DNA of 64,000 nt. Source: Jhaorihella thermophila (GTDB lineage: Bacteria; Pseudomonadota; Alphaproteobacteria; Rhodobacterales; Rhodobacteraceae). The notes beneath the pieces are model-generated. The model was given only the letters and a program-made list of their open reading frames with translations. It had not been told where the DNA came from and made no database searches. The position numbers and the translations under genes are program-made. Location of the stretch: contig NZ_FNVD01000010.1 in assembly GCF_900108275.1 (NCBI RefSeq), positions 1-64,000 on the forward strand. Direction: 5' to 3'. Positions 45,885-54,501 of the stretch are shown here, piece by piece. How positions within the stretch are numbered: position 1 is the stretch's first letter; every line of letters starts with the position of its first letter.

Positions 45885-46366
45885 AACTGGACCGGACAGA
45901 TCGGGACATCGTCGCCGCCCTTCAGGGCGGGCTGCCGCTGGTGGCCGCGCCCTACGCGCAGGTGGCAGCCGAACTGGGGATGGACGAAGCCGCCCTGATC
46001 GACCGCCTAAAGGCGATGAAGGCGCGCGGGATCATTCGCCGCATCGCCGCCGCGCCGAACCATTACCGGCTGGGGATGGTGGCCAACGGCATGACCGTCT
46101 GGGACGTGGATGACGCGCAGGTGGCGGAACTGGGGGCCCTGGTGGGCGCCCTGCCCTTTGTCACCCATTGCTATGAACGCCCCCGCGCGCTGCCCGACTG
46201 GCCCTACAACCTGTTTGCCATGGTGCACGGGAGCAACCGCGACGAGGTCGAGGAGAAACGCGCGCGGATTGCCGACCTGCTTGGCGGGGCCTGCCGCGCC
46301 CATGACATCCTCTATTCCACGCGGATTTTGAAAAAGACGGGGCTGCGGCTCCGCCGGAAAGGCTGA
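45881..46366 (+). CDS. nirH: Sirohaem decarboxylase subunit NirH
   Basis: This 161-residue protein has the same Lrp-like architecture as Nir[21 protein letters not shown] early and [20 protein letters not shown] (about residue 94) late. The basic end ([16 protein letters not shown]) resembles the C-terminal end of the NirD-L protein. NirH completes the sirohaem decarboxylase complex. The ATG at 45881 overlaps the nirG stop; an out-of-frame extension upstream is not used. nirJ begins four bases after the stop. Confidence 0.92.
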   Translation: MKLDRTDRDIVAALQGGLPLVAAPYAQVAAELGMDEAALIDRLKAMKARGIIRRIAAAPNHYRLGMVANGMTVWDVDDAQVAELGALVGALPFVTHCYERPRALPDWPYNLFAMVHGSNRDEVEEKRARIADLLGGACRAHDILYSTRILKKTGLRLRRKG

Positions 46367-46370
46367 TACC

Positions 46371-47582
46371 ATGTTCCGCCTGACGGACTACATGCAGCAA
46401 CTGGCCACCCCGACCCCGGTGCGCCGCCGGGGCGACGGACCGATCAAGCCGGTGGTGATCTGGAACCTCACCCGCCGCTGCAACCTGAAATGCCGGCACT
46501 GTTACACGGTGTCGGCGGATGTCGATTTCCCCGGTGAGCTTTCGCACGAGCAAGCCATGGAGACCCTGGAGGATCTGGGCCAATTTCGCGTCCCGGCCCT
46601 GATCCTCTCGGGCGGGGAGCCGCTCGACCGGCGCGACCTGTTCCAGATCGCCGAACGGGCGCGGCAGCTGGTGCGGGTGCTGGCGCTCAGCACCAACGGC
46701 ACGAAAATCCACGGAGCGGTGGCCGACCGCGTGGCCGAGGTGGGCTTTGACTATGTCGGCATCTCGATCGACGGGATCGGGCAGACCAACGACTGGTTCC
46801 GCGGCGTCGATGGCGCCTTTGCCGACGCGCTGCGCGGGGTGCGGGAATTGAAGGCGCGCGGGGTCAAGGTGGGGCTGCGGTTCACTCTGACCGAAGGCAA
46901 CGCCCACAACCTGCCGGACCTGTTGGCGCTGTGCGATGACGAAGGGGTGGACAAGTTCTATCTCAGCCATCTGGTCTATGCCGGGCGCGGCGACAAGAAC
47001 CGGGGCGAGGACGCCGAACGCGCCCGCACCCGCCATGCGATGGATCTGCTGCTGGAGCGCGCCTGGGAGGCGGTCTCCGGTGGGCGGCGGCTGGATATCG
47101 TGACCGGCAACAACGATGCCGATGCGGGCTATTTCCTGCAATGGGCTGAGGCGCGGTTCGCGTCCGACATCATCGCCAATCTGCGCGCGCATCTGGCGGC
47201 CTGGGGCGGCAACTCCTCGGGGCTCGGGGTGGCCAATATCGACTTTCTGGGCCGGGTCCATCCCGACACCTACTGGTCGGATTACACCGTGGGCAACGTC
47301 AAGACGCGCCCGTTTTCCGAGCTCTGGACCGGAGACGACCCGATGCTGGCGCTTCTGCGCACCCGGCCCCGGCCGCTCAAGGGGCGCTGCGGGGCCTGCC
47401 GGCTGCGCGAGATCTGCGGGGGCAACACGCGGATCCGGGCGCTGCAGCTGACCGGCGATCCCTGGGCCGAGGATCCGGCCTGCTATCTGACCAATGAAGA
47501 GATCGGCGCGGAGGCGGCCGAGCGGCTGGAAATCGCGCCGTTCCGGGGGAAGCGACATGATCCGGTTCACCGGTTTTTCTGA
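46371..47582 (+). CDS. nirJ: Radical SAM haem d1 synthase NirJ
   Basis: This 403-residue radical SAM enzyme binds its 4Fe-4S cluster at CNLKCRHC (Cys 37, 41, 44). The TIM-barrel has [15 protein letters not shown] and a SAM-binding GISIDGIG. The C-terminal SPASM-like region has [12 protein letters not shown] and a later Cys (DPACYL) for an auxiliary cluster. NirJ replaces two propionates of didecarboxysirohaem with keto groups. A dispersed repeat element separates it from nirN. Confidence 0.95.
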   Translation: MFRLTDYMQQLATPTPVRRRGDGPIKPVVIWNLTRRCNLKCRHCYTVSADVDFPGELSHEQAMETLEDLGQFRVPALILSGGEPLDRRDLFQIAERARQLVRVLALSTNGTKIHGAVADRVAEVGFDYVGISIDGIGQTNDWFRGVDGAFADALRGVRELKARGVKVGLRFTLTEGNAHNLPDLLALCDDEGVDKFYLSHLVYAGRGDKNRGEDAERARTRHAMDLLLERAWEAVSGGRRLDIVTGNNDADAGYFLQWAEARFASDIIANLRAHLAAWGGNSSGLGVANIDFLGRVHPDTYWSDYTVGNVKTRPFSELWTGDDPMLALLRTRPRPLKGRCGACRLREICGGNTRIRALQLTGDPWAEDPACYLTNEEIGAEAAERLEIAPFRGKRHDPVHRFF

Positions 47583-47591
47583 CACCGAAAC

Positions 47592-47649
47592 GGAGGCGCG
47601 GGCCGAGAGTGCGGGGGCCTCCGGCGGGAGTATTTGGAGCAAGATGAAG
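47592..47649 (+). repeat. Dispersed stem-loop/GAGTATTT element, copy 6
   Basis: The stem GGAGGC (47592-47597) with GCCTCC (47617-47622) overlaps CCGGCGGGAGTATTT (47621-47635), followed by GGA and GCAAGATGAAG (ending 47649). The ATG within the tail (47644) is the probable nirN start codon. This copy interrupts the otherwise overlapping nir operon. Confidence 0.8.
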
Positions 47650-49203
47650 AGTTGGGGCCGTGCCCTGGGGATGGGGTCCGTCCTGGTGCTGGCGATGGGG
47701 AGCAGTGCCGGGGCGGATCCCGCCGGGGACTATGCCGAGCATTGCGCCGCCTGCCACGGGGCGAACCGGTTGGGCGCGCAGGGGCCGGCGTTGATCCCGG
47801 AGACCCTGAAGCGAATGCGCGGCCCGAAAGTGGCGGCGGTGATCCGCGAGGGGCGGGTTTCGACGCAGATGCCGGCCTTTGGCAAGGAACTGGACGATGC
47901 GCGGATCGAGGCGCTTGCAGTATGGCTGAAGACCCCGCTGGAGCAGGTGCCCGACTGGGGCGAAGCCGAGATCATGGCCAGCCGCGAGATGGATCCGGAC
48001 TATGTGCCCGCGGACGAGCCGCGCTGCGGGTGCGACCCGTTGAACCTGACGCTGGCGGTGGAGACCGCGGATCATCATGTCTCGGTGATCGATGGCGACA
48101 GCTTCGAGGTGCTGGACAGGTTCGCCACGCCCTTTGCCGTGCATGGCGGGCTGAAATACACCCCCGACGGCCACCATGTGTTCATCATGTCCCGCGACGG
48201 CTGGGTGCAGAAATACGACCTGTGGGCGCTGCACCCCGTGGGGCGGGTGCGCGCGGGGCTGAACAGCCGCAACATCGCCATGAGCCATGACGGCAAATGG
48301 CTGGCGGTGGCGAACTACCTGCCGATGACGCTGACGATCCTGTCCACCGACGACTTGAGCGTGGCCAAGGTGATGCCGATCGTGTCGAAACACGGGCTCA
48401 GCAGCCGCGTCTCGGCCGTCTATCAGGCGCCGCAGCGCAAGAGCTTCATCCTGGCGCTGAAGGACGCGCCCGAGATCTGGGAGGTGGCGACCGACCCGGA
48501 TGCCGATCCGGTCTATGAAGGCTTCGTCCACAGCCGCGAGAAAGGCATGGTCGAGGCGATCCCCTCGAGCCAGGGGCTGTTCGCGCGGCGGCGGATCGAG
48601 ATTTCCGAGCCGCTGGACGATTTCTTTTTCACCCAGGACTATCGCAACCTGATCGGCGCGGCCCGCGACGGCAGGCGCGGCGTGGTGGTGAACCTCAATG
48701 TCGGGCGCGAGATCGCCGAGCTGCCTCTGGACGGCATGCCGCATCTGGGCTCGGGCATCAGCTGGGAACGCAACGGTCGGCGGGTGATGGCGACCCCGCA
48801 TCTGAAAGAGGGCAAGATTTCGGTTATAGACACCGAAACCTGGGAGCGGATCGCGACGATCCCGACCCAGGGCCCCGGCTTTTTCCTGCGCAGCCACGAA
48901 AATTCGAAATATTTCTGGTCGGGCGTGTTCTTTGGGCCACATAAGGATCTCATGAACGTGATCGACAAGGATACGCTGGAGATCGTTCGGACCCTGCGCC
49001 CGGTGCCGGGGGCGACGGTGGCGCATGCGGAGTTCGACCGCGACGGGTCGCATGTCTTCGTGTCGGTCTGGGAAGACGATGGCGCGGTCATCGTCTATGA
49101 CGCGAACACTCTGGAAGAGGTCAAACGGCTGCCGATGCGCAAGCCTTCGGGAAAATACAATGTCTGGAACAAGATCACCTTCTCCGAAGGCACAAGTCAC
49201 TGA
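47644..49203 (+). CDS. nirN: Haem d1 dehydrogenase/chaperone NirN
   Basis: This 519-residue relative of NirS has a signal peptide (SWGRALGMGSVLVLAMGSS), a cytochrome c domain with CAACH (residues 34-38) and a d1-type beta-propeller (about residues 140-510). NirN oxidises dihydro-haem d1 to d1 and hands it to NirS. The ATG at 47644 is chosen because the signal peptide begins there; the upstream in-frame ATG at 47557 would add a polar, repeat-derived leader. The start lies inside a copy of the dispersed element, with GGAG (47635-47638) five bases before it. Confidence 0.92.
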   Translation: MKSWGRALGMGSVLVLAMGSSAGADPAGDYAEHCAACHGANRLGAQGPALIPETLKRMRGPKVAAVIREGRVSTQMPAFGKELDDARIEALAVWLKTPLEQVPDWGEAEIMASREMDPDYVPADEPRCGCDPLNLTLAVETADHHVSVIDGDSFEVLDRFATPFAVHGGLKYTPDGHHVFIMSRDGWVQKYDLWALHPVGRVRAGLNSRNIAMSHDGKWLAVANYLPMTLTILSTDDLSVAKVMPIVSKHGLSSRVSAVYQAPQRKSFILALKDAPEIWEVATDPDADPVYEGFVHSREKGMVEAIPSSQGLFARRRIEISEPLDDFFFTQDYRNLIGAARDGRRGVVVNLNVGREIAELPLDGMPHLGSGISWERNGRRVMATPHLKEGKISVIDTETWERIATIPTQGPGFFLRSHENSKYFWSGVFFGPHKDLMNVIDKDTLEIVRTLRPVPGATVAHAEFDRDGSHVFVSVWEDDGAVIVYDANTLEEVKRLPMRKPSGKYNVWNKITFSEGTSH

Positions 49204-49888
49204 GGCGCTGATCGTGGCGCATGGGCAGCCCTCGGCGCCGGAGAAGCCCGAGGCGGCGCTGGCCGGGCTGGCGGCGCGGGTGGCGGAACATCTGCCCGGC
49301 TGGCGGGTGCGTTCGGCCACCATGGCCAGCGGCGACCGTCTCGAGCGTGAAGCGGCGGCGATGGCCGGCGGCGGCCTGGTATATCCGTTCTTCATGGCGG
49401 CGGGGTGGTTCGCGTCCAGGGTGCTGCCCCGGCGGATCGGGCGGACGGATCTTTGCGTGGCGGTCCCGTTCGGGCTTGATCCCGGCCTGCCCGGCCTGAC
49501 GGCCACTATCCTCTCGGAAATCGGTTCGGGGCGGATCGGTCACGTCCTGCTCGCCGCGCACGGATCGGCGCGCGGCACCGCGGCGGGCAAGGCCGCGGCG
49601 GATTTCGCCGGGCGGCTGGGCGGGGAACTGCCGGACATCCCCCTCTCGACCGGCTTTGTCGAGCAGGCCCCCGGAATCACCGAAGCAGCGGCGGGGCTGG
49701 GCGAGGACGCGGTCTGCCTGCCGTTCTTTGCCATGCCCGGCGCGCATTGCCGCGAGGACGTGCCCGAGGCGCTGACAAGGGCGGGGTTCAGGGGCAGGCT
49801 GCTGCCGGTGCTGGGGGCCGACCGGCGCGTGCCGGCGCTTGTCGCGGACGCGCTGAAACGCGCGGCAACCGGGGCCGCGGCCGCATGA
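49160..49888 (+). CDS. CbiX/SirB-like sirohydrochlorin chelatase
   Basis: This protein of about 242 residues has two CbiX-type half domains: EALIVAHGQPSAPEKPEA near residue 17 and LLAAHGSARGTAAGKAAADF near 130, each with the HG metal-binding pair. LVYPFFMAAGWFASRVLP and VCLPFFAMPGAHCREDVP are matching substrate strands. Such enzymes insert iron or cobalt into sirohydrochlorin. In this operon it would supply sirohaem between NirE and NirDLGH. No ATG lies closer than 49160, so it overlaps nirN by 44 bases; the exact start is uncertain. A four-base overlap couples it to the next gene. Confidence 0.82.
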   Translation: MSGTRSPSPKAQVTEALIVAHGQPSAPEKPEAALAGLAARVAEHLPGWRVRSATMASGDRLEREAAAMAGGGLVYPFFMAAGWFASRVLPRRIGRTDLCVAVPFGLDPGLPGLTATILSEIGSGRIGHVLLAAHGSARGTAAGKAAADFAGRLGGELPDIPLSTGFVEQAPGITEAAAGLGEDAVCLPFFAMPGAHCREDVPEALTRAGFRGRLLPVLGADRRVPALVADALKRAATGAAAA

Positions 49889-50124
49889 CCGGCGCGAGGG
49901 ACAACTGGCCGGTCTGGAAACTGGCCCTGCTGCTTTATCCCTTCGTCGTGCTGACGGTGGCGATCAACCTGTTCTTCGCCGGACTGATCGCCAGTTTCGC
50001 CGGGTGGCCGGACTGGATATTCACGCCAGCCGAGGCGCTGGCCTGGAGCGTGCCTTTGGGCGTTCCCGCGACCTGGGCAGCGGGGCGCTGGGTGCGGCAC
50101 CTGATGGACGAGGCCGACCGCTGA
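49885..50124 (+). CDS. Small membrane protein at the end of the nir operon
   Basis: This 79-residue protein has two hydrophobic segments (LALLLYPFVVLTVAINLFFA, then LAWSVPLGVPATWAAG) and a charged end (GRWVRHLMDEADR). I recognise no family. It overlaps the chelatase by four bases (ATGA), so it belongs to the nir transcript. It may help membrane attachment or transport during haem d1 assembly, which is inference from position alone. It ends 12 bases before the convergent signalling cluster. Confidence 0.75.
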   Translation: MTGARDNWPVWKLALLLYPFVVLTVAINLFFAGLIASFAGWPDWIFTPAEALAWSVPLGVPATWAAGRWVRHLMDEADR

Positions 50125-50136
50125 GAACGGCACCCG

Positions 50137-50931
50137 TTACGCGCCGACAAGACGGCGCCAGATCCCCACCGGATCGGGCCGGTCCCCATCGCGCAAAAGC
50201 GCCACGAGCAGTGCCCCGCGCGAGCGCGCCAGGATCAACTCCCGGCCATCTCCGCCGCCTGCGTAATGAATCATCCCGTCCGGGCCGGTTTCGGCCAAGG
50301 CCTGGTCCAGCCGCGCGGTCAGGGTGGCCGGATCCGCGTCCGGCACCTGCGCCAGCCATGCCGCATCGCCGCCTTCCGTCACGGCCCCGTCGGGCCCGGT
50401 GACACGCCATGCCGCCACATGCGGCCCGAGCGCCCGGACATAGCGGCTCAAACCCTCGGCGCCGGTCATTTGGTCACCCAGCACCGCCGCAACGGCTGCC
50501 GTGGAACAGCGCAGCCCGACTTCGCCCGGGGGCTCATCCTCGCGGGCGGTGCGCAGGCCGGCTTGGGCGCGCCCGCCCAGAGCCGCGCGGAGACCGCTGG
50601 CCAAAGCGACGGCGAAGTCGTCAACTTCGTCGAAATCCGCCCCTGTCACCACCCGCTGCCCGGTTCGCAGCGACAGTATGCGCCGCCCCGCCACGGAAAC
50701 CCGCGCCAGTTCCGCGCCGCCATCGTCCTCGACGATCAGAACGCGCGGCATCACCGTCTCGGCGATCTCGGCCAGCAGAGCGTCGATCAGCCGACCGCCT
50801 GCATCGGCGCTCAGACGCCGGGCGCCGCCGGGCGTGAGCGGCACGGCATCGCCCAGACGGGCAATCTTTTTCCGCAGCCTGTCCTTGTCATCCATCGCGG
50901 GCATTCCTGCCGAAACCGGCGCGGTCTGCAT
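50137..50931 (-). CDS. Unrecognised protein at the end of the kinase-GTPase cluster
   Basis: This 264-residue soluble protein has no signal or membrane segment. It has a short basic helical start (DDKDRLRKKIARLG), then alternating beta-type segments (PRVLIVEDDGGAELARVSVA) and a helix DDFAVALASGLRAALGG. The second half has VRALGPHVAAWRVTGPDGAV and ELILARSRGALLVALLRDGD, which could be a divergent Roadblock/LC7-like or PAS-like fold, but I cannot assign it. The ATG at 50931 follows the upstream stop by three bases, so it is very probably co-translated with the Roadblock-like protein. ATGs at 50904 and 50895 are alternatives. Confidence 0.7.
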   Translation of the reverse strand: MQTAPVSAGMPAMDDKDRLRKKIARLGDAVPLTPGGARRLSADAGGRLIDALLAEIAETVMPRVLIVEDDGGAELARVSVAGRRILSLRTGQRVVTGADFDEVDDFAVALASGLRAALGGRAQAGLRTAREDEPPGEVGLRCSTAAVAAVLGDQMTGAEGLSRYVRALGPHVAAWRVTGPDGAVTEGGDAAWLAQVPDADPATLTARLDQALAETGPDGMIHYAGGGDGRELILARSRGALLVALLRDGDRPDPVGIWRRLVGA

Positions 50932-50934
50932 GGC

Positions 50935-51309
50935 TCACCGCCGGGCCGCGAGATCCGCAAGACCCCGGCGCGCGCGCCGCACCAGTTCCGATATGTCCAC
51001 ATTCGGCCCGCACACGCAACACAACACGTCGTCGGCGTCCGCGGCGGACCGGACAAAGACCTCGGTGCAGGAACCGGCCACCACGGACGCCACATCCGCG
51101 CCGGGCAGCGATGGTCGGGCCAGAAGATCGGCCGCCCGGATGCTCAGCCGGTCCAGCCGCTCCTGCGGTGGCTTGTCCGAACAGGCCGCGCACAAGACCA
51201 GCCGCGTCGAAAGATCGGCCAGTGCGACCACGGAACATCCCTCGGTCGTCCGCCGAATTTCCTCGAGCCGTTCGGTTACGCCCAATGGTTCCCCCGTCCG
51301 AATTTGCAC
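50935..51309 (-). CDS. Roadblock/LC7-like (MglB-like) protein
   Basis: This 124-residue protein has an alpha-beta pattern of Roadblock/LC7 type: helix VTERLEEIRRTTEGC, strand SVVALADLSTRLVLCAAC, helix ERLDRLSIRAADLLARP, strands SCTEVFVRSA and DVLCCVCGP, helix DISELVRRARRGLADL. Roadblock proteins usually bind small GTPases as activators or platforms, as MglB does for MglA. Its place directly after three GTPase genes supports such a role. The start may be GTG 51309 or a TTG near 51285 with GGGGG before it. The fold assignment is by pattern only. Confidence 0.6.
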   Translation of the reverse strand: MQIRTGEPLGVTERLEEIRRTTEGCSVVALADLSTRLVLCAACSDKPPQERLDRLSIRAADLLARPSLPGADVASVVAGSCTEVFVRSAADADDVLCCVCGPNVDISELVRRARRGLADLAARR

Positions 51310-51373
51310 CCGTCGCGGAACGCGCGCAGGCGGTTACAGGCTGACAGCGCGCCCCTGGACAGGCAAGCCCGTA

Positions 51374-52297
51374 TCATACCGCCCGCGGGGCGGCCAAGGG
51401 CCGCGCACCCTGCCCGAGCGGCCTGATCCGCCGGGGTGCGACATGGGCCGGCGTCTCGGGGCCAGCATCCGTTCCGGCCGGCACATCGGTCGCGTGCACC
51501 ATGCGGGCCGAACGGATTTTCCGGGTGAACCGTTCGCCCGCAGTCCCGTAGGTGCCCGCGCCGGGGGATTCGGGATCCATCAGCAGATCGACGAGACGCG
51601 CGACAAAGGCCTCCGCGCCGCTGGTGTCCCACCGGGTTCGGTCATCCCCGGCCTTGAGCGCCTCGGTCAGGGAGATCGGGAAAAAGTCGGCAAACAGCCC
51701 CCGCGTTTCCCGGCGCAGACGGGCCAGCACCCGGTCCCGGTCCTGCGGCGACACGATCTTGTCAAAGCGCGTCACCAGAAGCAGGCTTTTCTGCCGCAGC
51801 TCTTCGGGCACCGTTTCCCAGACTGCGGCCTCGCTCTGGCGCCAGGCCTGCGTGGCATGGGTGCACCACACGACATGGTCGGCCTCGCTCAACACGCGTT
51901 CCCAGACTTCGGGCGCCATGTTGGGGTCGGAAATTCCGGGCATGTCGATCAGGTCGCAAAGGTGCAGGATCTCCTCTTCCATCGTCAGGCGGATCAGACG
52001 GGTGTCATCGAGCGATACCGATTCCAGGTCGCCCGCGTCGATGGGCCAGAAATTGCCGTTCAGATCCTCGCGCATGGCGTCGGGTTGGCCGCGCGAAATC
52101 CAGACCGGCGGCAGACGTGTCGCCGTGACGCGGACAGGAAGCGGCGTGCCGCTCAGAAGCAGGTTGGTCAGAGTGCTCTTGCCCGCGCTGAATTCGCCCA
52201 TCAGGGCCACGCGGGGCAACCGCTTCGGTGCCGTCGGGCTGTGCCTGGTGTCCTCGGTATCGGTCATGCGCGGGATCCTTCCGTTCTCGTTCTTCAT
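51374..52297 (-). CDS. Dynamin/YfjP-like P-loop GTPase C
   Basis: This 307-residue GTPase has G1 MGEFSAGKSTLTNLL (residues 33-47), a likely G2 Thr in VRVTATRLPPVW, G3 DMPG (118-121) and a G4 variant TRFD (176-179) in place of NKxD. VVWCTHATQAWRQSE after G3 resembles a segment in the first GTPase of the cluster (IVLWCTQVFDATE). The C-terminal 60 residues are basic and Pro-rich. The ATG at 52297 overlaps the stop of the long GTPase by four bases, which supports that start over 52267. It probably acts with the other two GTPases. Confidence 0.85.
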   Translation of the reverse strand: MKNENGRIPRMTDTEDTRHSPTAPKRLPRVALMGEFSAGKSTLTNLLLSGTPLPVRVTATRLPPVWISRGQPDAMREDLNGNFWPIDAGDLESVSLDDTRLIRLTMEEEILHLCDLIDMPGISDPNMAPEVWERVLSEADHVVWCTHATQAWRQSEAAVWETVPEELRQKSLLLVTRFDKIVSPQDRDRVLARLRRETRGLFADFFPISLTEALKAGDDRTRWDTSGAEAFVARLVDLLMDPESPGAGTYGTAGERFTRKIRSARMVHATDVPAGTDAGPETPAHVAPRRIRPLGQGARPLAAPRAV

Positions 52298-54351
52298 GCG
52301 GCGCAGCGCGTCAGGGTCGCCAACGTGTTCTTCAGCATCCGGCGGCGCGTCGCCCCGTCGTCGTCGCCCGGGATCACGCCGGCCGTGTTGCCCGCTTCGC
52401 AGCCTTCCATGATCCCGATCAGGATCGCGCGCTGTTCGTCCAGAAACTCGTCCAGAACCCCCGTGGCCGTCCGGCAGAGCTCTTCGGCCTGAGCCTCCTT
52501 CAACTCGGCCACCATCGGCGCGGTTTCGGCGCGGATCAGGTCGTGAAAGTTTTGCGCCAGCGCCTTGTAGCCGCGCCAGCGCCGCCACCAGCTGCTCCAC
52601 CACCGCCCCTTGACGTCGAGCACGATCGTCTGCCCCAGAAAGACCGGCGGGGGCACGCGGGGCGCCGCGGGCAGATGCGGGGCAAAGTCCTCGGGCGCGG
52701 CGCCGAACGCACGGGCGTAGAGGTCGCCCAGATCGCGCGCGGCCGCCTCCATCACCCGCTGGAGCGCCTGCTGCGTGGCCGTGCCAAAGACGGTGTAGGC
52801 CGACCGCAACAACATCCGCAGCCCCGTCGGGCTGTATTCCCAGACCACGCCATCGCCGTTTCTCTCCAGATGCGAGAGAAGCGACTCGGTGGCCCTTTCG
52901 ACAAAGCTTTCATGGGCGCGGTCGATCCGCTTGCGGTAGCTTTCCACCAGTTCCTCGAGCGCCACATCGAGCGACCGGAACTGCCGGGTGGCCAGCGCGA
53001 CGATCTCGTCCTCGAGCGCGCTGCGGTCAATTCGGGCGGAAACAGGCCGGGGATCACCCGGACCGCTGGCGCTCTTGGTCAGGCCGTTGGCAAAGTTCAG
53101 GGCGCTGCGCGAAACCTTGTCCACCAGATCCCGCCCGGCGCCCTCGGCGATCCGGTACGACAGCGTGGCGAACAGGTCGGGCACCCCCGACAGCCGCCAG
53201 ACGGTTTCAGCCGGCGTCCCGCTGCGCCGGGCTTCGGGCGGGCGCCCCTTGGCCCAGTTCAGCAGGGCCTGCGCGGAATCGGCCGGCAGTTCGGACAATG
53301 CGCCGCGCAGCGCGTGGACACCCCAAAGCGCGCTGCCAAAGATGATTTCGATCTCCGCCGGCGCGTGCTGGTCCTTCAGCGTCTGGCGGATGCTCTGTTC
53401 GATTTCGGGCACCTGCGCGGAAGGGTCGGACAATTCGTCGATGCGGTTGACGAAAATCACCACCTCGCGCGCCCGCACGTTCGAGATCAGCCGGATCAGC
53501 GCCATGTCCACCGAGGTCAGCGCCTGATGCGCCGACAGCACGACCACGCAGATGCGGCTGTCGCGGATCGCGCGCACGGTGATCTGTTCGCGCATCATGA
53601 AGGTGTCGTTGACGCCCGGCGTGTCCCGCAGACAGATCGGCAGGGGCAGACCATCCTGCCGCAGGTAGAGATCGGCCGATCGGGTGATGTCGGCAAATCG
53701 CCCCTGCCCCGAGGCCAGCACGCTGCCCGCTTTGGCATCGACGGCATCCCCAAGACAGATATAGCGCTCGATCAGTTCGCGGTCGTAACCTTCATATTCG
53801 TGCGTTTGCCCCAGCAGGAGTTCGAATTTCCGCCCCAGCCGATCCCGGCTCTTGCGGCGCATGGCCTCGACCTGATCGCGGATCCGGTCCAGTTCCTCAT
53901 GCGCGCCGGCGCGGCTGGCCAGTTCGCCTATCCTTCCGCCCTTGCTGAGCAGCCGGTCCCATTCATCCGCCTCGAAGAATTGAAACCGCGCGCCGCGGCC
54001 AAGTTCGGCCCCTTCGGGCGACAGATGCAGCGAGGTCACGACCGAGGTCCAGGGGTTCACGTCCGCAGGCAGCAGATCGGGCACGCCAGCCATCGCGTTC
54101 ACCAGCGTCGTCTTGCCGGATTTGACCTGCCCGATCAGGGTGATGGCTGGTTCGAACGCTCGCAGCGTTTCCTGCAAGCGGGCGATCTTTATCCCCGATG
54201 TTTCATCCGCGATTTCAGCCAATTGCGACAGTGCCGCTCGCAGATCCCCCACTCGCTGGGCCAGCGAGGCGAGCGGCGCGGCCCCGATCCCGCCCGGATA
54301 CGCAAGCGCGCCGGGTGTCTGCACCTGGATGTTTCCTGCTTCAGCGTTCAT
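52294..54351 (-). CDS. Dynamin-family large GTPase B
   Basis: This 685-residue protein has a helical lead (residues about 25-65) and a dynamin_N-type G domain: G1 IGQVKSGKTTLVNAMAG (73-89), G2 Thr in NPWTSVVTS, G3 DTPG (243-246), G4 variant NRID (302-305). A long helical region follows (about 420-520), then a Trp-rich amphipathic segment KGRWWSSWWRRWRGY near residue 588 that could dip into a membrane, and another helical stalk. It resembles LeoA/CrfC-type bacterial dynamins, which act on membranes. The ATG at 54351 is preferred to a TTG at 54381. Confidence 0.87.
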   Translation of the reverse strand: MNAEAGNIQVQTPGALAYPGGIGAAPLASLAQRVGDLRAALSQLAEIADETSGIKIARLQETLRAFEPAITLIGQVKSGKTTLVNAMAGVPDLLPADVNPWTSVVTSLHLSPEGAELGRGARFQFFEADEWDRLLSKGGRIGELASRAGAHEELDRIRDQVEAMRRKSRDRLGRKFELLLGQTHEYEGYDRELIERYICLGDAVDAKAGSVLASGQGRFADITRSADLYLRQDGLPLPICLRDTPGVNDTFMMREQITVRAIRDSRICVVVLSAHQALTSVDMALIRLISNVRAREVVIFVNRIDELSDPSAQVPEIEQSIRQTLKDQHAPAEIEIIFGSALWGVHALRGALSELPADSAQALLNWAKGRPPEARRSGTPAETVWRLSGVPDLFATLSYRIAEGAGRDLVDKVSRSALNFANGLTKSASGPGDPRPVSARIDRSALEDEIVALATRQFRSLDVALEELVESYRKRIDRAHESFVERATESLLSHLERNGDGVVWEYSPTGLRMLLRSAYTVFGTATQQALQRVMEAAARDLGDLYARAFGAAPEDFAPHLPAAPRVPPPVFLGQTIVLDVKGRWWSSWWRRWRGYKALAQNFHDLIRAETAPMVAELKEAQAEELCRTATGVLDEFLDEQRAILIGIMEGCEAGNTAGVIPGDDDGATRRRMLKNTLATLTRCAA

Positions 54352-54501
54352 GTCAAACCCGGATGCCAAAAAATGCCGCAATCTGCCTGGGAACCCCGGC
54401 GCCCGCGGCAGTTTCGGCCAAGCTGAGCCGCGAGTCCCTGCCCCGAGAGTCTCGTTCGATTGTGGTGATTTTGCGGCTCGAATCCGGCAAATCCCGTTTG
54501 T

